This document shows, in pieces, positions 53,801-62,594 of a DNA stretch of 64,000 nt; positions within the stretch are counted from its first letter, which is position 1, and the number at the start of each line of letters is the position of its first letter. This DNA is from Bradyrhizobium betae (GTDB taxonomy: Bacteria > Pseudomonadota > Alphaproteobacteria > Rhizobiales > Xanthobacteraceae). The position numbers were made by a program, and so were the translations under genes. The notes beneath the pieces are model-generated. The model worked only from the letters and a program-made list of their open reading frames with translations. It had not been told where the DNA came from and did no database searches. The stretch lies in contig NZ_MZXW01000021.1 in NCBI RefSeq assembly GCF_004123905.1, positions 186,001-250,000 on the forward strand, written 5' to 3'.

Positions 53801-54718
53801 ATGACCCAGTTCAATGAGACCGAACTCACCGAAGCCGTGGTCGCGAGCTTCGACAATACGCCAAATCCGCGTGCAAAATTCCTGCTCCAGGAATTGGTGA
53901 AGTCGCTGCACGATTACGTGAGCAAGACCGGTCTCACCTTCGAGGAGTGGGAATACGCCATCGATTTCCTGACCCGCACCGGCCAGAAATGCACCGACAC
54001 CCGCCAGGAGTTCATCCTGCTGTCGGACGTGCTCGGCGTCTCCATGCTGGTGGACGCGGTCAACCACCGGGAGCGCGAGGGCGCCACCCAGACCACCGTG
54101 CTCGGCCCGTTCTATGTCGGCGAGCACAAGGTGACCGCGCACGGCATCGATATCTCTCCCAACAATCAAACCGGTGAACGCATGTTCGTGCAGAGCCGCG
54201 TCACCGATCTCAAGGGCAAGCCGCTTGTGGGCGTTCCCGTCGACGTCTGGCACGCCGATGACGACGGCTTCTACGATTCACAGAAGGCGAATTACGATGA
54301 GGTTGGCGCTTCGGCGCGGGCGCGCTTCATCACCGACAGCGACGGCCGCTTCTTCTTCCGCACCATTTTGCCGTGCAGCTATCCGATCCCGACCGACGGT
54401 CCGGTCGGCGAGATGATCGCGCAGACCAGGCGTCATCCGATGCGCCCTGCGCATGTGCACTTCCTGGTCAACGCCAAGGGCTACGAGCCGCTGATCACCC
54501 ACGTCTTCATGGACGGCGACAAATATCTCGATTCCGACGTCGTGTTCGGCGTCAAGGACGACCTCGTCGCCAAGGTCGAGCCGCGCAACGATGCGGCGAT
54601 GCCCGACGGCAGCAAGGCGAACGGGCAGTGGCATTTGATGACTTACGAATTCCATCTCAAGCCGGGCGGCGGCATGGCGCCGAAGCCGCTGGGGACGAAG
54701 GCGGCGGAGCCGGTCTGA
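53801..54718 (+). CDS. Intradiol ring-cleavage dioxygenase (catechol/hydroxyquinol type)
   Basis: A 305-residue non-haem Fe(III) dioxygenase with the N-terminal dimer domain (1-100) and the barrel domain. The iron ligands are the Tyr in VDVWHADDDGFYDS and the later ILPCSYPIP, plus the two His in RPAHVHFLV. The N-terminal stretch matches hydroxyquinol 1,2-dioxygenases more than simple catechol enzymes. It cleaves the aromatic ring between the hydroxyls. No maleylacetate reductase or transporter is adjacent. Confidence 0.9.
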   Translation: MTQFNETELTEAVVASFDNTPNPRAKFLLQELVKSLHDYVSKTGLTFEEWEYAIDFLTRTGQKCTDTRQEFILLSDVLGVSMLVDAVNHREREGATQTTVLGPFYVGEHKVTAHGIDISPNNQTGERMFVQSRVTDLKGKPLVGVPVDVWHADDDGFYDSQKANYDEVGASARARFITDSDGRFFFRTILPCSYPIPTDGPVGEMIAQTRRHPMRPAHVHFLVNAKGYEPLITHVFMDGDKYLDSDVVFGVKDDLVAKVEPRNDAAMPDGSKANGQWHLMTYEFHLKPGGGMAPKPLGTKAAEPV

Positions 54719-55047
54719 CGGCCCGCTGGAAACGCGGCAGCCTTAGCGTAACAGGCTTGGCGCGTAACAGTCTTGGCGCGCAAGACGTCCGCGGTGCTTC
54801 TGACAGCGGCGCAATAGCGGACTTCAGAGAGTTTCCGAGTTGCGCCAAGGGCAGGCTCAGGCGTTGCCGCGATCATCACTGGTCGATCACCTCGCCGAGC
54901 GGCAAAGATCGTTAATAGTATGATTTATGCAAGATCCCGTTTGCGCGGCGAGGACGGCGGTCAGCTCTCCGCAATTATCCGTGCTTGATCTCGACCAATG
55001 GCTCTGTTTGGATAGTTGCCCTTCGGCAATTCGTATTTCGGATAATC
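54719..55047. other. Intergenic region before the Crp/Fnr gene
   Basis: A 329-bp gap. Apart from the FixK-type box at 54985-54998 and a direct repeat of ggcgcgtaaca-like words near 54755-54775, nothing was recognised. Confidence 0.5.
54985..54998. promoter_or_regulatory. FixK-type box before the Crp/Fnr gene
   Basis: TTGATCTCGACCAA differs from the palindrome TTGATC-NN-GATCAA at one position and sits 50-63 bp before the ATG at 55048, the same geometry as at fixN and fixG. Confidence 0.5.
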
Positions 55048-55881
55048 ATGGCAGATGAGAAAAATGGATACCGTCGTTCGTCGGGTGCTCGTTCACAAGA
55101 AAGCATCGTGACTGTCCACCGCACCGGCATCGGGAATCGGTTACTGGCGGCGTTGCCGGCGGCGGATCTCGGCTTGCTCACGCCCTACTTCCAGAAGATA
55201 TCGTTCGAACCCGGTGCCGTGCTGGTTCGGTCAGGCGATGAGCTCGACCCGGTTTGTTTTCCCCATAGCGGCGCAATCGCCTTCATGCTCGATATGCCGG
55301 ACGGGCAAACAGTCGCAACCACCTTGATGGGACGGGAAGGTGCTTTGGCCTCGTTCTCCGTGCTCGGCCCATCGCTTTCATCGGTGACCGCGGTTGCTCG
55401 CATGGCCGGCACAGCATCGCTGATCTCTGCCGGAAAATTTCGGGCTGCCTATGGGCAAAGCGCAGCCATCAGGAATGTCGTGCAGGTCCACGCCCGCGCT
55501 GTGTTGCTGCAGCTCCAGCACGTAGCCGCTTGCAATGCGCTGCACCGGGTGGATGGCCGCATGGCGCGATGGCTCCTGCAACTTCACGACCGCGTTCTCG
55601 ACGACCTGCTTCCGGTAACGCAGGAGGCGCTTGCACAATTGCTCGGGGTGCGACGGACGACAGTGAATCTGATGATGAGCAAACTACGCGAAACCGGCGC
55701 CGTCAGGTCCGACCGGCGCGGGCTGGTAGAGATCGATCGGGCGCGGCTCGAGAGGGTCGCATGCGATTGTTATGCGCTCATGCAGCGCAAGATCGATCGG
55801 ATGTATTGCCAGGAATTGGAGGCGCCGCAGCCTACCTATGCGCCGTTCCGAGAACGCGCCTTCGTCGCCTCCGACGGCTAG
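55048..55881 (+). CDS. Crp/Fnr-family transcriptional regulator
   Basis: A 277-residue protein started at the ATG at 55048; an upstream TTG at 54985 is possible but would lie within the FixK-type box. An effector beta-roll (about 40-150) is followed by a Crp-type HTH (VTQEALAQLLGVRRTTVNLMMSKL). No cysteine cluster or obvious cAMP residues are present. It belongs with the many unstudied Crp/Fnr paralogues of Bradyrhizobium. Confidence 0.88.
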   Translation: MADEKNGYRRSSGARSQESIVTVHRTGIGNRLLAALPAADLGLLTPYFQKISFEPGAVLVRSGDELDPVCFPHSGAIAFMLDMPDGQTVATTLMGREGALASFSVLGPSLSSVTAVARMAGTASLISAGKFRAAYGQSAAIRNVVQVHARAVLLQLQHVAACNALHRVDGRMARWLLQLHDRVLDDLLPVTQEALAQLLGVRRTTVNLMMSKLRETGAVRSDRRGLVEIDRARLERVACDCYALMQRKIDRMYCQELEAPQPTYAPFRERAFVASDG

Positions 55882-55897
55882 TGACGCCAACACTCGG

Positions 55898-57640
55898 CTA
55901 ACGCGCGTGCAGCAGCGCCAGCAGCACGACGACCGCGCAGGCGAGCACCGCCGAGGTCAGCTTCCAGAACATCAGCGGGCTGCGCTCCAGCAGGGGTGTG
56001 ATCCGCGTGTTGAGATAGGCCGGATTGGGCGAGCGAAGTTCGAAGACGAATTCCGAGAGATCCTCGTGCCGCTTGTAGGGATCGGGATGGAGCGCGCGCC
56101 TCAGCGCGCCGTCGACCCACGCAGGCACGTTGCGGTCGTCGTCGGCCGGGCGATATTGCAGCCGCCGCACATCCGCCTTGCGCCTGATCCTCGCGACCTG
56201 GGTGCCATAGGGCAGCTTTCCCGTGAGCATCTGGTAGCAAATCACGGCCAGCGAAAACATGTCGGAGCGCGGCGAGCCGCCTTGCCCAAGAAAATATTCC
56301 GGTGCGGTATACTGGACCGTTCCGAGGATTTCGTCGGCATCGTCCTGCGGTGCGGCTTCCGCGACACCGGCGACCCTGACCGATCCGAAGTCGATGATCT
56401 TTGCTGTGCCGGTCTTGTCGATCAGGATGTTGTCGGGCCTGAGGTCCTGATGCAGCATCTCCATGCGGTGGAAGGCGCGCAGGCCCGCGGCGATCTGCTC
56501 GATCAGGCCGCGCACGGTTTCGAGGTCCGGGCGCGGATTGTCGGTCATCCACTGCCGCAAGGTCTGCCCCTCGACGAATTCGGTCGCGACGTAGAGGTAA
56601 CCGCGCCGTCGCGACTGTGACAGCGGCTTGAGCACATGCGGGCTGTCGATCCGCCGCGCGATCCATTCCTCCATCAGGAAGCGCTTGAGATAGGCCGCGT
56701 TGTCGCGCAAATCGATCGACGGCAGTTTGAGCGCGACCGGCGCATCGGTCTCGGGATCGACGGCAAGATAGATGTGGCTGCGGCTGCTGCCGTGGATCTC
56801 CCTGATAATCCTGTAGCCGTCGAAGATCGCCCGCGGCTCCGGCAGCGGGGGCAGCGGCAGCTCCGAGCTCTGATTGAAGATGCTGGCCGGCTCGCGCTGC
56901 GGCACCGCATCGATGCGGAGGATCTGGACAGTGATGTTATCATCGCTGCCGCGCCGGTAGGCTTCCTCGACGATCGCCTTCGCCGCACCGTCGAGCTCGG
57001 CCGCATGCTCGCTGAGCGCGTTCGTGACGAAGCGCTGCTCGACGAATTCGTAGGCGCCGTCGGTCGCCAGCAGGAAAGTGTCGCCGGCCTCGATCTCGAC
57101 GGCCTGGTAGTCGATTTCGAGCTGCGGATTGATGCCGAGCGCGCGGCCGAGATAGGTCTGCTCCGACGATACGATAATACGGTGATCGTCGGTCAGCTGC
57201 TCCAGCGCCTTGCCGGCGACGCGGTAGATGCGGCAATCGCCGACATGGAAGATGTGCGCGGTGGTCGCCTTGATGACCATGGCGCTCAGCGTGCAGACAT
57301 AGCCTTTGTCCCGGTCATAGGCATATTGGCTCTTGCGCGTCTGCGCATGCAGCCACGAATTGGTCGCCTCCAGCACGCGGCGGGCGGAGGTCTTCACCGT
57401 CCAGGATTCCGACGTGCAGTAATAGTCCATCAGGAAGCTCTTGACCGCCGACTCGCTGGCGATCTGGCTCACCGTGCTGCTGGAGATGCCGTCGGCGAGA
57501 ACGGCCGCGATGCCCTTGAGGCTGAGCTGAGGCTCTTCCGGAACGAGGACGCCGTGAAAATCCTGGTTGACGGGCTTGCGCCCCCTGTCGGAGTACTGGC
57601 CGATCGAGATCCGGAGTCCGCGCGTCATCGTCGTCACCAA
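55898..57640 (-). CDS. PP2C phosphatase / Ser-Thr kinase fusion, membrane anchored
   Basis: A 580-residue bifunctional protein. The N-terminal PP2C domain (about 10-245) has all metal motifs: VNQDFHG, VLADGISS, HVGDCRIYRV, LLATDGAYEF and GSDDNITVQ. A kinase domain (about 270-530) follows with VALKLP (ATP Lys) and IDFGSVRV. Its catalytic loop reads HQDLRPDN at 397-404 instead of HRD-K-N: Arg is Gln and Lys is Arg. A C-terminal helix (LTSAVLACAVVVLLALL) anchors it. It lies next to a formate/nitrite channel gene, separated by a terminator hairpin, and near nrtABC, an arrangement I recall from other proteobacteria. Confidence 0.92.
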   Translation of the reverse strand: MVTTMTRGLRISIGQYSDRGRKPVNQDFHGVLVPEEPQLSLKGIAAVLADGISSSTVSQIASESAVKSFLMDYYCTSESWTVKTSARRVLEATNSWLHAQTRKSQYAYDRDKGYVCTLSAMVIKATTAHIFHVGDCRIYRVAGKALEQLTDDHRIIVSSEQTYLGRALGINPQLEIDYQAVEIEAGDTFLLATDGAYEFVEQRFVTNALSEHAAELDGAAKAIVEEAYRRGSDDNITVQILRIDAVPQREPASIFNQSSELPLPPLPEPRAIFDGYRIIREIHGSSRSHIYLAVDPETDAPVALKLPSIDLRDNAAYLKRFLMEEWIARRIDSPHVLKPLSQSRRRGYLYVATEFVEGQTLRQWMTDNPRPDLETVRGLIEQIAAGLRAFHRMEMLHQDLRPDNILIDKTGTAKIIDFGSVRVAGVAEAAPQDDADEILGTVQYTAPEYFLGQGGSPRSDMFSLAVICYQMLTGKLPYGTQVARIRRKADVRRLQYRPADDDRNVPAWVDGALRRALHPDPYKRHEDLSEFVFELRSPNPAYLNTRITPLLERSPLMFWKLTSAVLACAVVVLLALLHAR

Positions 57641-57646
57641 GGCAAA

Positions 57647-57677
57647 GAGAGCCTCACCCTAACCGGGCGAGGCTCTC
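57647..57677 (-). terminator. Hairpin between the nitrite channel and the phosphatase/kinase gene
   Basis: gagagcctc and gaggctctc form a 9-bp stem around a 13-base loop; read leftward it is followed by TTTG. It comes 18 bp after the channel gene and only 6 bp before the phosphatase/kinase start, so it may lower expression of the latter. Confidence 0.7.
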
Positions 57678-57695
57678 TTGTTGAGGTGCGTGTGA

Positions 57696-58535
57696 TCAGG
57701 CCGCGACGCGGGGCGGCGTGACCTTGCCGGCCTGGCGTTTCGGCTGGGTCATGACGTGCGTGGCGTAGAGGGTCATGCCGGTGAAGGCGAGGCCGCCGAC
57801 GAGGTTGCCGAGCACGGTCGGGATCTCGTTCCAGATCAGATAGTCCATGATCGAGAATTTTGCGTGCAGCATCAGGCCCGACGGGAACAGGAACATGTTC
57901 ACCACCGAGTGCTCGAACACCATGTAGAAGAACACCAGGATCGGCATCCACATCGCGATGACCTTGCCGGGGACCGAGGTCGAGATCATGGCGCCGACGA
58001 CGCCGGTCGAGACCATCCAGTTGCAGAGCATGCCGCGCAGGAACAGCGTCGCCATGCCGGCGGCGCCGTGGGCGGCATAGCCCAGCGTTCGGCCTTCGCC
58101 GATGTTGCCGATGGCCGCGCCGACCTTGTCGGGGTCCTGCGTGAAGCCGAACGTCGTGACGAAGGCCATCATGAAGGCGACGGTGAAGGCGCCGGCGAAA
58201 TTGCCGACGAAGACGAGGCCCCAGTTGCGCAGCACGCCGCCAAAGGTGACGCCCGGGCGCTTGTCGAGCAGCGCGAGCGGCGACAGCACGAACACGCCGG
58301 TCAGGAGATCGAAGCCCAGCAGATAGAGCATGCAGAATCCGACAGGAAACAGCAGCGCGCCGACCAGCGGCTGGCCGGTGTTGACGTTGATGGTGACGGC
58401 GAACCAGGCCGCCAGCGCCAGGATAGCGCCGGCCATATAGGCCCGGATGATGGTATCCCGGGTGGACATGAAGATCTTGGACTCACCTGCATCCACCATC
58501 TTGGTGACGAATTCCGAAGGCGCGAGATACGACAT
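57696..58535 (-). CDS. Formate/nitrite transporter (FNT) family channel
   Basis: A 279-residue FocA/NirC family protein, started at the ATG at 58535 (AAGGAACC upstream). Six helices carry the family motifs, including the gating loop region TGQPLVGALLFPVGF and the central His in VFEHSVVNMFLFPSGL. FNT channels pass nitrite, formate or related anions as pentamers. Nitrite is the likely substrate given the adjacent nrtABC and narK genes. It is divergent from nrtA. Confidence 0.9.
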   Translation of the reverse strand: MSYLAPSEFVTKMVDAGESKIFMSTRDTIIRAYMAGAILALAAWFAVTINVNTGQPLVGALLFPVGFCMLYLLGFDLLTGVFVLSPLALLDKRPGVTFGGVLRNWGLVFVGNFAGAFTVAFMMAFVTTFGFTQDPDKVGAAIGNIGEGRTLGYAAHGAAGMATLFLRGMLCNWMVSTGVVGAMISTSVPGKVIAMWMPILVFFYMVFEHSVVNMFLFPSGLMLHAKFSIMDYLIWNEIPTVLGNLVGGLAFTGMTLYATHVMTQPKRQAGKVTPPRVAA

Positions 58536-58903
58536 CAATGGTTCCTTTTGCTTCGTAAGTGAGATCGACACACGCACCAGGGGCGCGCGACTGAACGTGG
58601 TTGAACGTCGGGCCGTGCGGACGGTTCTGCCGCGCACGAGGGCTATGGAAGGTTTGGAAGCCGTGGGAATCGCGTCACGAGGACTGAGCCGGGAAGGGCC
58701 GCGAAGCAGTTGAGCTTCCGGATGCAGCCGCCAGAGGCTGCAACAATGCGGCAAAGCCGCAGTCTTCGTTGACGTCCATGGAAATGCAAGTTGCGTGCCG
58801 TGTGGGTTTGCTAGAAAAGACAAGCGATATCAACTCGATGGCGCTCGGCCTGATCCAGCTTTTGCGGACGCCGCGGCCCGTTGCGTAGGCGACTGCATAA
58901 CAT

Positions 58904-58948
58904 TTGTGCGGCGCACAATAATTGGGCAGGTCGCAAATTTCGCGTGCG
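58904..58948. promoter_or_regulatory. Tandem NtrC-like sites upstream of nrtA
   Basis: Two 17-bp dyads start at 58912 (CGCACAATAATTGGGCA) and 58932 (CGCAAATTTCGCGTGCG); centres are 20 bp apart. The block opens with the palindrome TTGTGC-N3-GCACAA at 58904. The same layout recurs at 62357-62401 before narK. Confidence 0.6.
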
Positions 58949-59020
58949 CCGCAAACCTGCGACAGACTGGCGCGGATCATATAAGCATATGATTTTATTT
59001 CAGTTTTTATGGTCGTGGGC

Positions 59021-59037
59021 TTGGCATGAAGCTTGAA
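59021..59037 (+). promoter_or_regulatory. Sigma-54 promoter of nrtABC
   Basis: TTGGCATG-AAGC-TTGAA fits the -24/-12 consensus TTGGCACG-N4-TTGCA except for one base in each half; GG-to-G spacing is exactly 12. Confidence 0.6.
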
Positions 59038-59222
59038 TAGTTCCAAGCCGACGCCATTGAAGCCGTCCCGCGAGACTTCTCATCCGAATTTGCTGACGCC
59101 ACCCAGGCGGGGGTCTCCCCGTCGCGCGTTCGCATGCGTCCTTTTTCGGGCGCCACGGACGGACGGGCTGCTCGTGCGCACTGACGCAATCATTCGCAAC
59201 GACGCAAAGGACGACACCAGCT

Positions 59223-60542
59223 ATGACCAAGCGCATTCGCCGGCCTTCGGATAGTGGCCTCAGCCGCCGTCAATTGTTGAAGGCCACCGGCAGCACCGCT
59301 GCCCTTCTCGCCGCCGCCAAGCTGAATTTCCCCGCCGGCGCCTTCGCGCAGGATGCAGGCCCCGAGGTCAAGGGTGCCAAGCTCGGCTTCATCGCACTGA
59401 GCGATGCCGGCCCGCTCTTCGTCGCCAAGGACAAGGGCCTGTTCGCCAAATACGGCGTGCCCGACACCGACGTGCAGAAGCAGGCCTCATGGGGCACCAC
59501 GCGCGACAATCTCGTGCTCGGCTCTGAGGGCAACGGCATCGACGGCGCGCACATCCTGACGCCGATGCCGTATCTGATCTCGGCCGGCAAGGTGACGCAG
59601 AACAACCAGCCGACGCCGATGTACATTCTGGCGCGGCTTAATCTCGACAGCCAGTGCATCTCGGTGGCCAACGAATATGCCGACCTCAAGCTCGGCGTCG
59701 ACGCGACGCCGTTCAAGGCGGCGCTGGAGAAAAAGAAGGCCTCCGGCAAGTCGGTGAAGGCCGCGATGACCTTCCCCGGCGGCACGCACGATCTCTGGAT
59801 CCGCTACTGGCTCGCCGCCGGCGGCATCGATCCCGACAAGGACATCGAGACCATCGTGGTGCCGCCGCCGCAGATGGTGGCCAATATGAAGGTCGGCACC
59901 ATGGACTGCTTCTGCGTCGGCGAGCCCTGGAACCTGCAGCTGATCCACCAGAACATCGGCTACACCGCCATCAATACCGGCGAGCTCTGGAACAAGCATC
60001 CGGAAAAATCCTTCGGCATGCGCGCCGCCTTCGTCGACAAATATCCGAAGGCCTCCAAGGCGCTGCTGATGGCGGTGATGGAGGCCCAGCAATGGGCCGA
60101 CAAGGCCGAGAACAAGGCGGAGCTCGCCGCCATCATGGGCAAGCGGCAGTGGATGAACTGTCCGGTCGAGGACGTGCTCGATCGCACGGCCGGCAAGTTC
60201 GACTACGGCATCCCCGGGAAGGTGGTCGAGAACTCGCCGCACATCATGAAGTACTGGCGCGACTTCGCCTCCTATCCGTTCCAGAGCCACGACCTCTGGT
60301 TCCTGACCGAGGACATCCGCTGGGGCAAGTACGAGGCGAATTTCGACACCAAGGCCCTGATCGCCAAGGTCAACCGCGAGGACATGTGGCGCGACGCGGC
60401 CAGGACGCTTGGCGTAGCTAGCTCCGAGATCCCGGCCTCGACCTCGCGCGGCAAGGAGACCTTCTTCGACGGCAAGGTGTTCGATCCCGAAAATCCGGCG
60501 GCCTATCTGAAGTCGCTCGCGATCAAGCGCGTCGAAGTCTGA
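59223..60542 (+). CDS. nrtA: Nitrate ABC transporter substrate-binding protein
   Basis: A 439-residue NrtA/CmpA-like protein with a Tat signal (SRRQLLKATGSTAALLAAAK) and a periplasmic binding domain with FIALSDAGPLFVAKDKGLFAKYG, AKYGVPDTDVQKQASWGTTRDNL and CFCVGEPWNLQLI. It binds nitrate (possibly nitrite or cyanate) for uptake by NrtBC, feeding assimilatory nitrate reduction. A sigma-54 promoter with NtrC-like sites lies upstream, and the leader is long enough for attenuation control. Confidence 0.93.
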   Translation: MTKRIRRPSDSGLSRRQLLKATGSTAALLAAAKLNFPAGAFAQDAGPEVKGAKLGFIALSDAGPLFVAKDKGLFAKYGVPDTDVQKQASWGTTRDNLVLGSEGNGIDGAHILTPMPYLISAGKVTQNNQPTPMYILARLNLDSQCISVANEYADLKLGVDATPFKAALEKKKASGKSVKAAMTFPGGTHDLWIRYWLAAGGIDPDKDIETIVVPPPQMVANMKVGTMDCFCVGEPWNLQLIHQNIGYTAINTGELWNKHPEKSFGMRAAFVDKYPKASKALLMAVMEAQQWADKAENKAELAAIMGKRQWMNCPVEDVLDRTAGKFDYGIPGKVVENSPHIMKYWRDFASYPFQSHDLWFLTEDIRWGKYEANFDTKALIAKVNREDMWRDAARTLGVASSEIPASTSRGKETFFDGKVFDPENPAAYLKSLAIKRVEV

Positions 60543-60605
60543 TGGAGCCAGCGGCCGCCGTCATCAGGCGGCCGCGTCGTCCTTTGAAGCCGGAGAGATA
60601 TTGCG

Positions 60606-61502
60606 ATGAATATGCCTGCCACGAAGATCGAGGTTGAGACCGCGACGCCTGCGGCTACCGCAGCGCCTGTTGTCGCGATGACGCCGAAGCGTGCGCCGCG
60701 CAGTGAAGCTTACGCACGCATGGCACGGGAGGCCGCCGTGCGCGTGGTCCCGCCGCTGGTCGTGATCGCGCTCTTGATGCTGGTGTGGGAGCTGGTCTGC
60801 CGCCGCGCCGGCTCGGCGCTGCCGCCGCCGTCAAAGGTCTTCAAGGACACCAAGGAATTGATCGTCGATCCGTTCTTCGACCATGGCGGCATCGACAAGG
60901 GCCTGTTCTGGCATCTCTCCGCCAGCCTCCAGCGCGTCGCGCTCGGCTACTCGCTCTCCGCCATCGCCGGCATCGCGCTCGGCGTGCTGGTCGGACAGTC
61001 GGTCTGGGCGATGCGCGGGCTCGATCCGCTGTTCCAGGTGTTGCGCACCATCCCGCCGTTGGCCTGGCTGCCGCTGTCGCTTGCAGCGTTCCGCGATGGC
61101 CAGCCTTCGGCGATCTTCGTCATCTTCATCACCTCGGTCTGGCCGATCATCATTAACACCGCGGTCGGCATCCGCAACATCCCGCAGGATTACCGCAACG
61201 TCGCCGCCGTGGTGCAGCTCAACCCGCTCGAGTTCTTCGCCAAGATCATGATCCCGGCCGCCGCACCCTATATCTTCACGGGGCTTCGCATCGGCATCGG
61301 CCTGTCGTGGCTCGCGATCGTCGCGGCGGAAATGCTGATCGGCGGCGTCGGCATCGGTTTCTTCATCTGGGACGCTTGGAACTCCTCGCATATCAGCGAA
61401 ATCATCCTGGCGCTGTTCTACGTCGGCATCATCGGCTTTGTGCTCGACCGCCTGATCGCGGGGCTCGGCAAGGTCGTTACGCGCGGCACCGCGATAAGCT
61501 AA
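60606..61502 (+). CDS. nrtB: Nitrate ABC transporter permease
   Basis: A 298-residue inner membrane permease of the NrtB/SsuC family. A Pro/Ala-rich N-terminus precedes about six helices; the EAA-loop that meets the ATPase is VAAVVQLNPLEFFAKIMIPAA. It starts 63 bp after nrtA and is followed 13 bp later by nrtC. Confidence 0.93.
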   Translation: MNMPATKIEVETATPAATAAPVVAMTPKRAPRSEAYARMAREAAVRVVPPLVVIALLMLVWELVCRRAGSALPPPSKVFKDTKELIVDPFFDHGGIDKGLFWHLSASLQRVALGYSLSAIAGIALGVLVGQSVWAMRGLDPLFQVLRTIPPLAWLPLSLAAFRDGQPSAIFVIFITSVWPIIINTAVGIRNIPQDYRNVAAVVQLNPLEFFAKIMIPAAAPYIFTGLRIGIGLSWLAIVAAEMLIGGVGIGFFIWDAWNSSHISEIILALFYVGIIGFVLDRLIAGLGKVVTRGTAIS

Positions 61503-61515
61503 GGGGAAGGGACAC

Positions 61516-62310
61516 ATGACCGCCTATCTCAAACTCGACCACATCGACAAGATCTTTACCCGCGGCAATGCCACGACCGAGGTGCTGAAGGACATCAACC
61601 TGACCATCGAGAAGGGGCAGTACGTCTCGATCATCGGCCATTCCGGTTGCGGCAAGTCGACCCTGCTCAACATCATCGCCGGGCTCACGACCGCCTCGAC
61701 CGGCGGTGTGCTGCTGGAGAACCGCGAGGTGAACTCGCCCGGGCCCGATCGTGCGGTGGTGTTTCAGAACCACAGCCTGTTGCCGTGGTTGACCGTGTAC
61801 GAGAACGTCCGGCTCGGCGTCGACAAGGTCTTCGCCAAAACCAAGACCAGGGCCGAGCGCGATGCCTGGGTGATGCACAATCTCAACCTCGTGCAGATGG
61901 CCCATGCCAGGGACAAGCGCCCTTCCGAAATCTCGGGTGGCATGAAACAGCGCGTCGGCATTGCGCGAGCGCTGGCGATGGAGCCGAAGGTGCTGCTGCT
62001 GGATGAGCCCTTCGGCGCGCTCGACGCGCTGACCCGGGCGCATTTGCAGGACTCGGTGATGGCGCTCCATCAGAAGCTCGGCAACACCATTTTGATGATC
62101 ACCCACGACGTCGACGAAGCCGTGCTGCTGTCCGACCGCATCGTGATGATGACGAACGGGCCGAGCGCGCGCATCGGCGAGGTGCTGGAAGTGCCGCTCG
62201 CGCGCCCCCGCAAGCGGCTAGAGCTCGCCACCAACACGACTTACCTGAAGTGCCGGCAGCGCGTGCTCGAATTCCTCTATGAGCGTCATCGCTTCGTCGA
62301 GGCCGCCTGA
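61516..62310 (+). CDS. nrtC: Nitrate ABC transporter ATP-binding protein
   Basis: A 264-residue single-domain ABC ATPase (NrtD-like, without the extra NrtA-like domain of cyanobacterial NrtC). Walker A is GHSGCGKST, signature is ISGGMKQR, Walker B is VLLLDEPFGALD. It powers NrtB. It ends the operon; a 327-bp gap with its own promoter separates it from narK. Confidence 0.93.
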   Translation: MTAYLKLDHIDKIFTRGNATTEVLKDINLTIEKGQYVSIIGHSGCGKSTLLNIIAGLTTASTGGVLLENREVNSPGPDRAVVFQNHSLLPWLTVYENVRLGVDKVFAKTKTRAERDAWVMHNLNLVQMAHARDKRPSEISGGMKQRVGIARALAMEPKVLLLDEPFGALDALTRAHLQDSVMALHQKLGNTILMITHDVDEAVLLSDRIVMMTNGPSARIGEVLEVPLARPRKRLELATNTTYLKCRQRVLEFLYERHRFVEAA

Positions 62311-62356
62311 CGCATCGCTGACACCGCGCCTAATTTTGGATCATCAAGCTCAATCC

Positions 62357-62401
62357 TTGTGCGCCGCACAAAGATTGAGCGAATCGCAAAATATGCGTGC
62401 G
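62357..62401. promoter_or_regulatory. Tandem NtrC-like sites upstream of narK
   Basis: Two 17-bp dyads start at 62365 (CGCACAAAGATTGAGCG) and 62385 (CGCAAAATATGCGTGCG), 20 bp apart, after the same TTGTGC-N3-GCACAA palindrome at 62357. Arrangement identical to the nrtA region. Confidence 0.6.
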
Positions 62402-62473
62402 AAACAGCCTTGCAAAAGTTTCGGTCAATTCGAATAAACCCCTGAATTCCCTGTCTTTCCCGGCTACACGCAA

Positions 62474-62490
62474 TTGGCACGGAAATTGAA
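62474..62490 (+). promoter_or_regulatory. Sigma-54 promoter of narK
   Basis: TTGGCACG-GAAA-TTGAA matches the -24 half perfectly and the -12 half except for one base (TTGA for TTGC). GG-to-G spacing is 12. Confidence 0.65.
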
Positions 62491-62576
62491 ATACTTTGTC
62501 CGACGCCAACGACGACGTCCCTCAACATCATCAATCAGCATCGTGAACTCGCCATCGGGGCCTGGCCTCGACGCGC

Positions 62577-62594
62577 GCCTCCATGCCTGGAGGC
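62577..62594 (+). terminator. Leader hairpin of narK
   Basis: gcctcca and tggaggc form a 7-bp stem with loop tgcc in the narK leader, 44 bp before the ATG. No T-run follows; it may be part of an attenuator structure instead of a true terminator. Confidence 0.4.

Larger units (their letters stand above)
58536..59222. other. Divergent regulatory region, nitrite channel / nrtA
   Basis: A 687-bp gap without a believable gene. It holds the NtrC-like pair, the sigma-54 promoter and a roughly 175-nt leader of nrtA. The promoter of the channel gene on the other strand was not located. Confidence 0.6.

Noticed and set aside
59033..59046. TTGA-N6-CCAA overlapping the nrtA sigma-54 box
   Set aside because: It overlaps the -12 region and has a defective half-site; likely chance.
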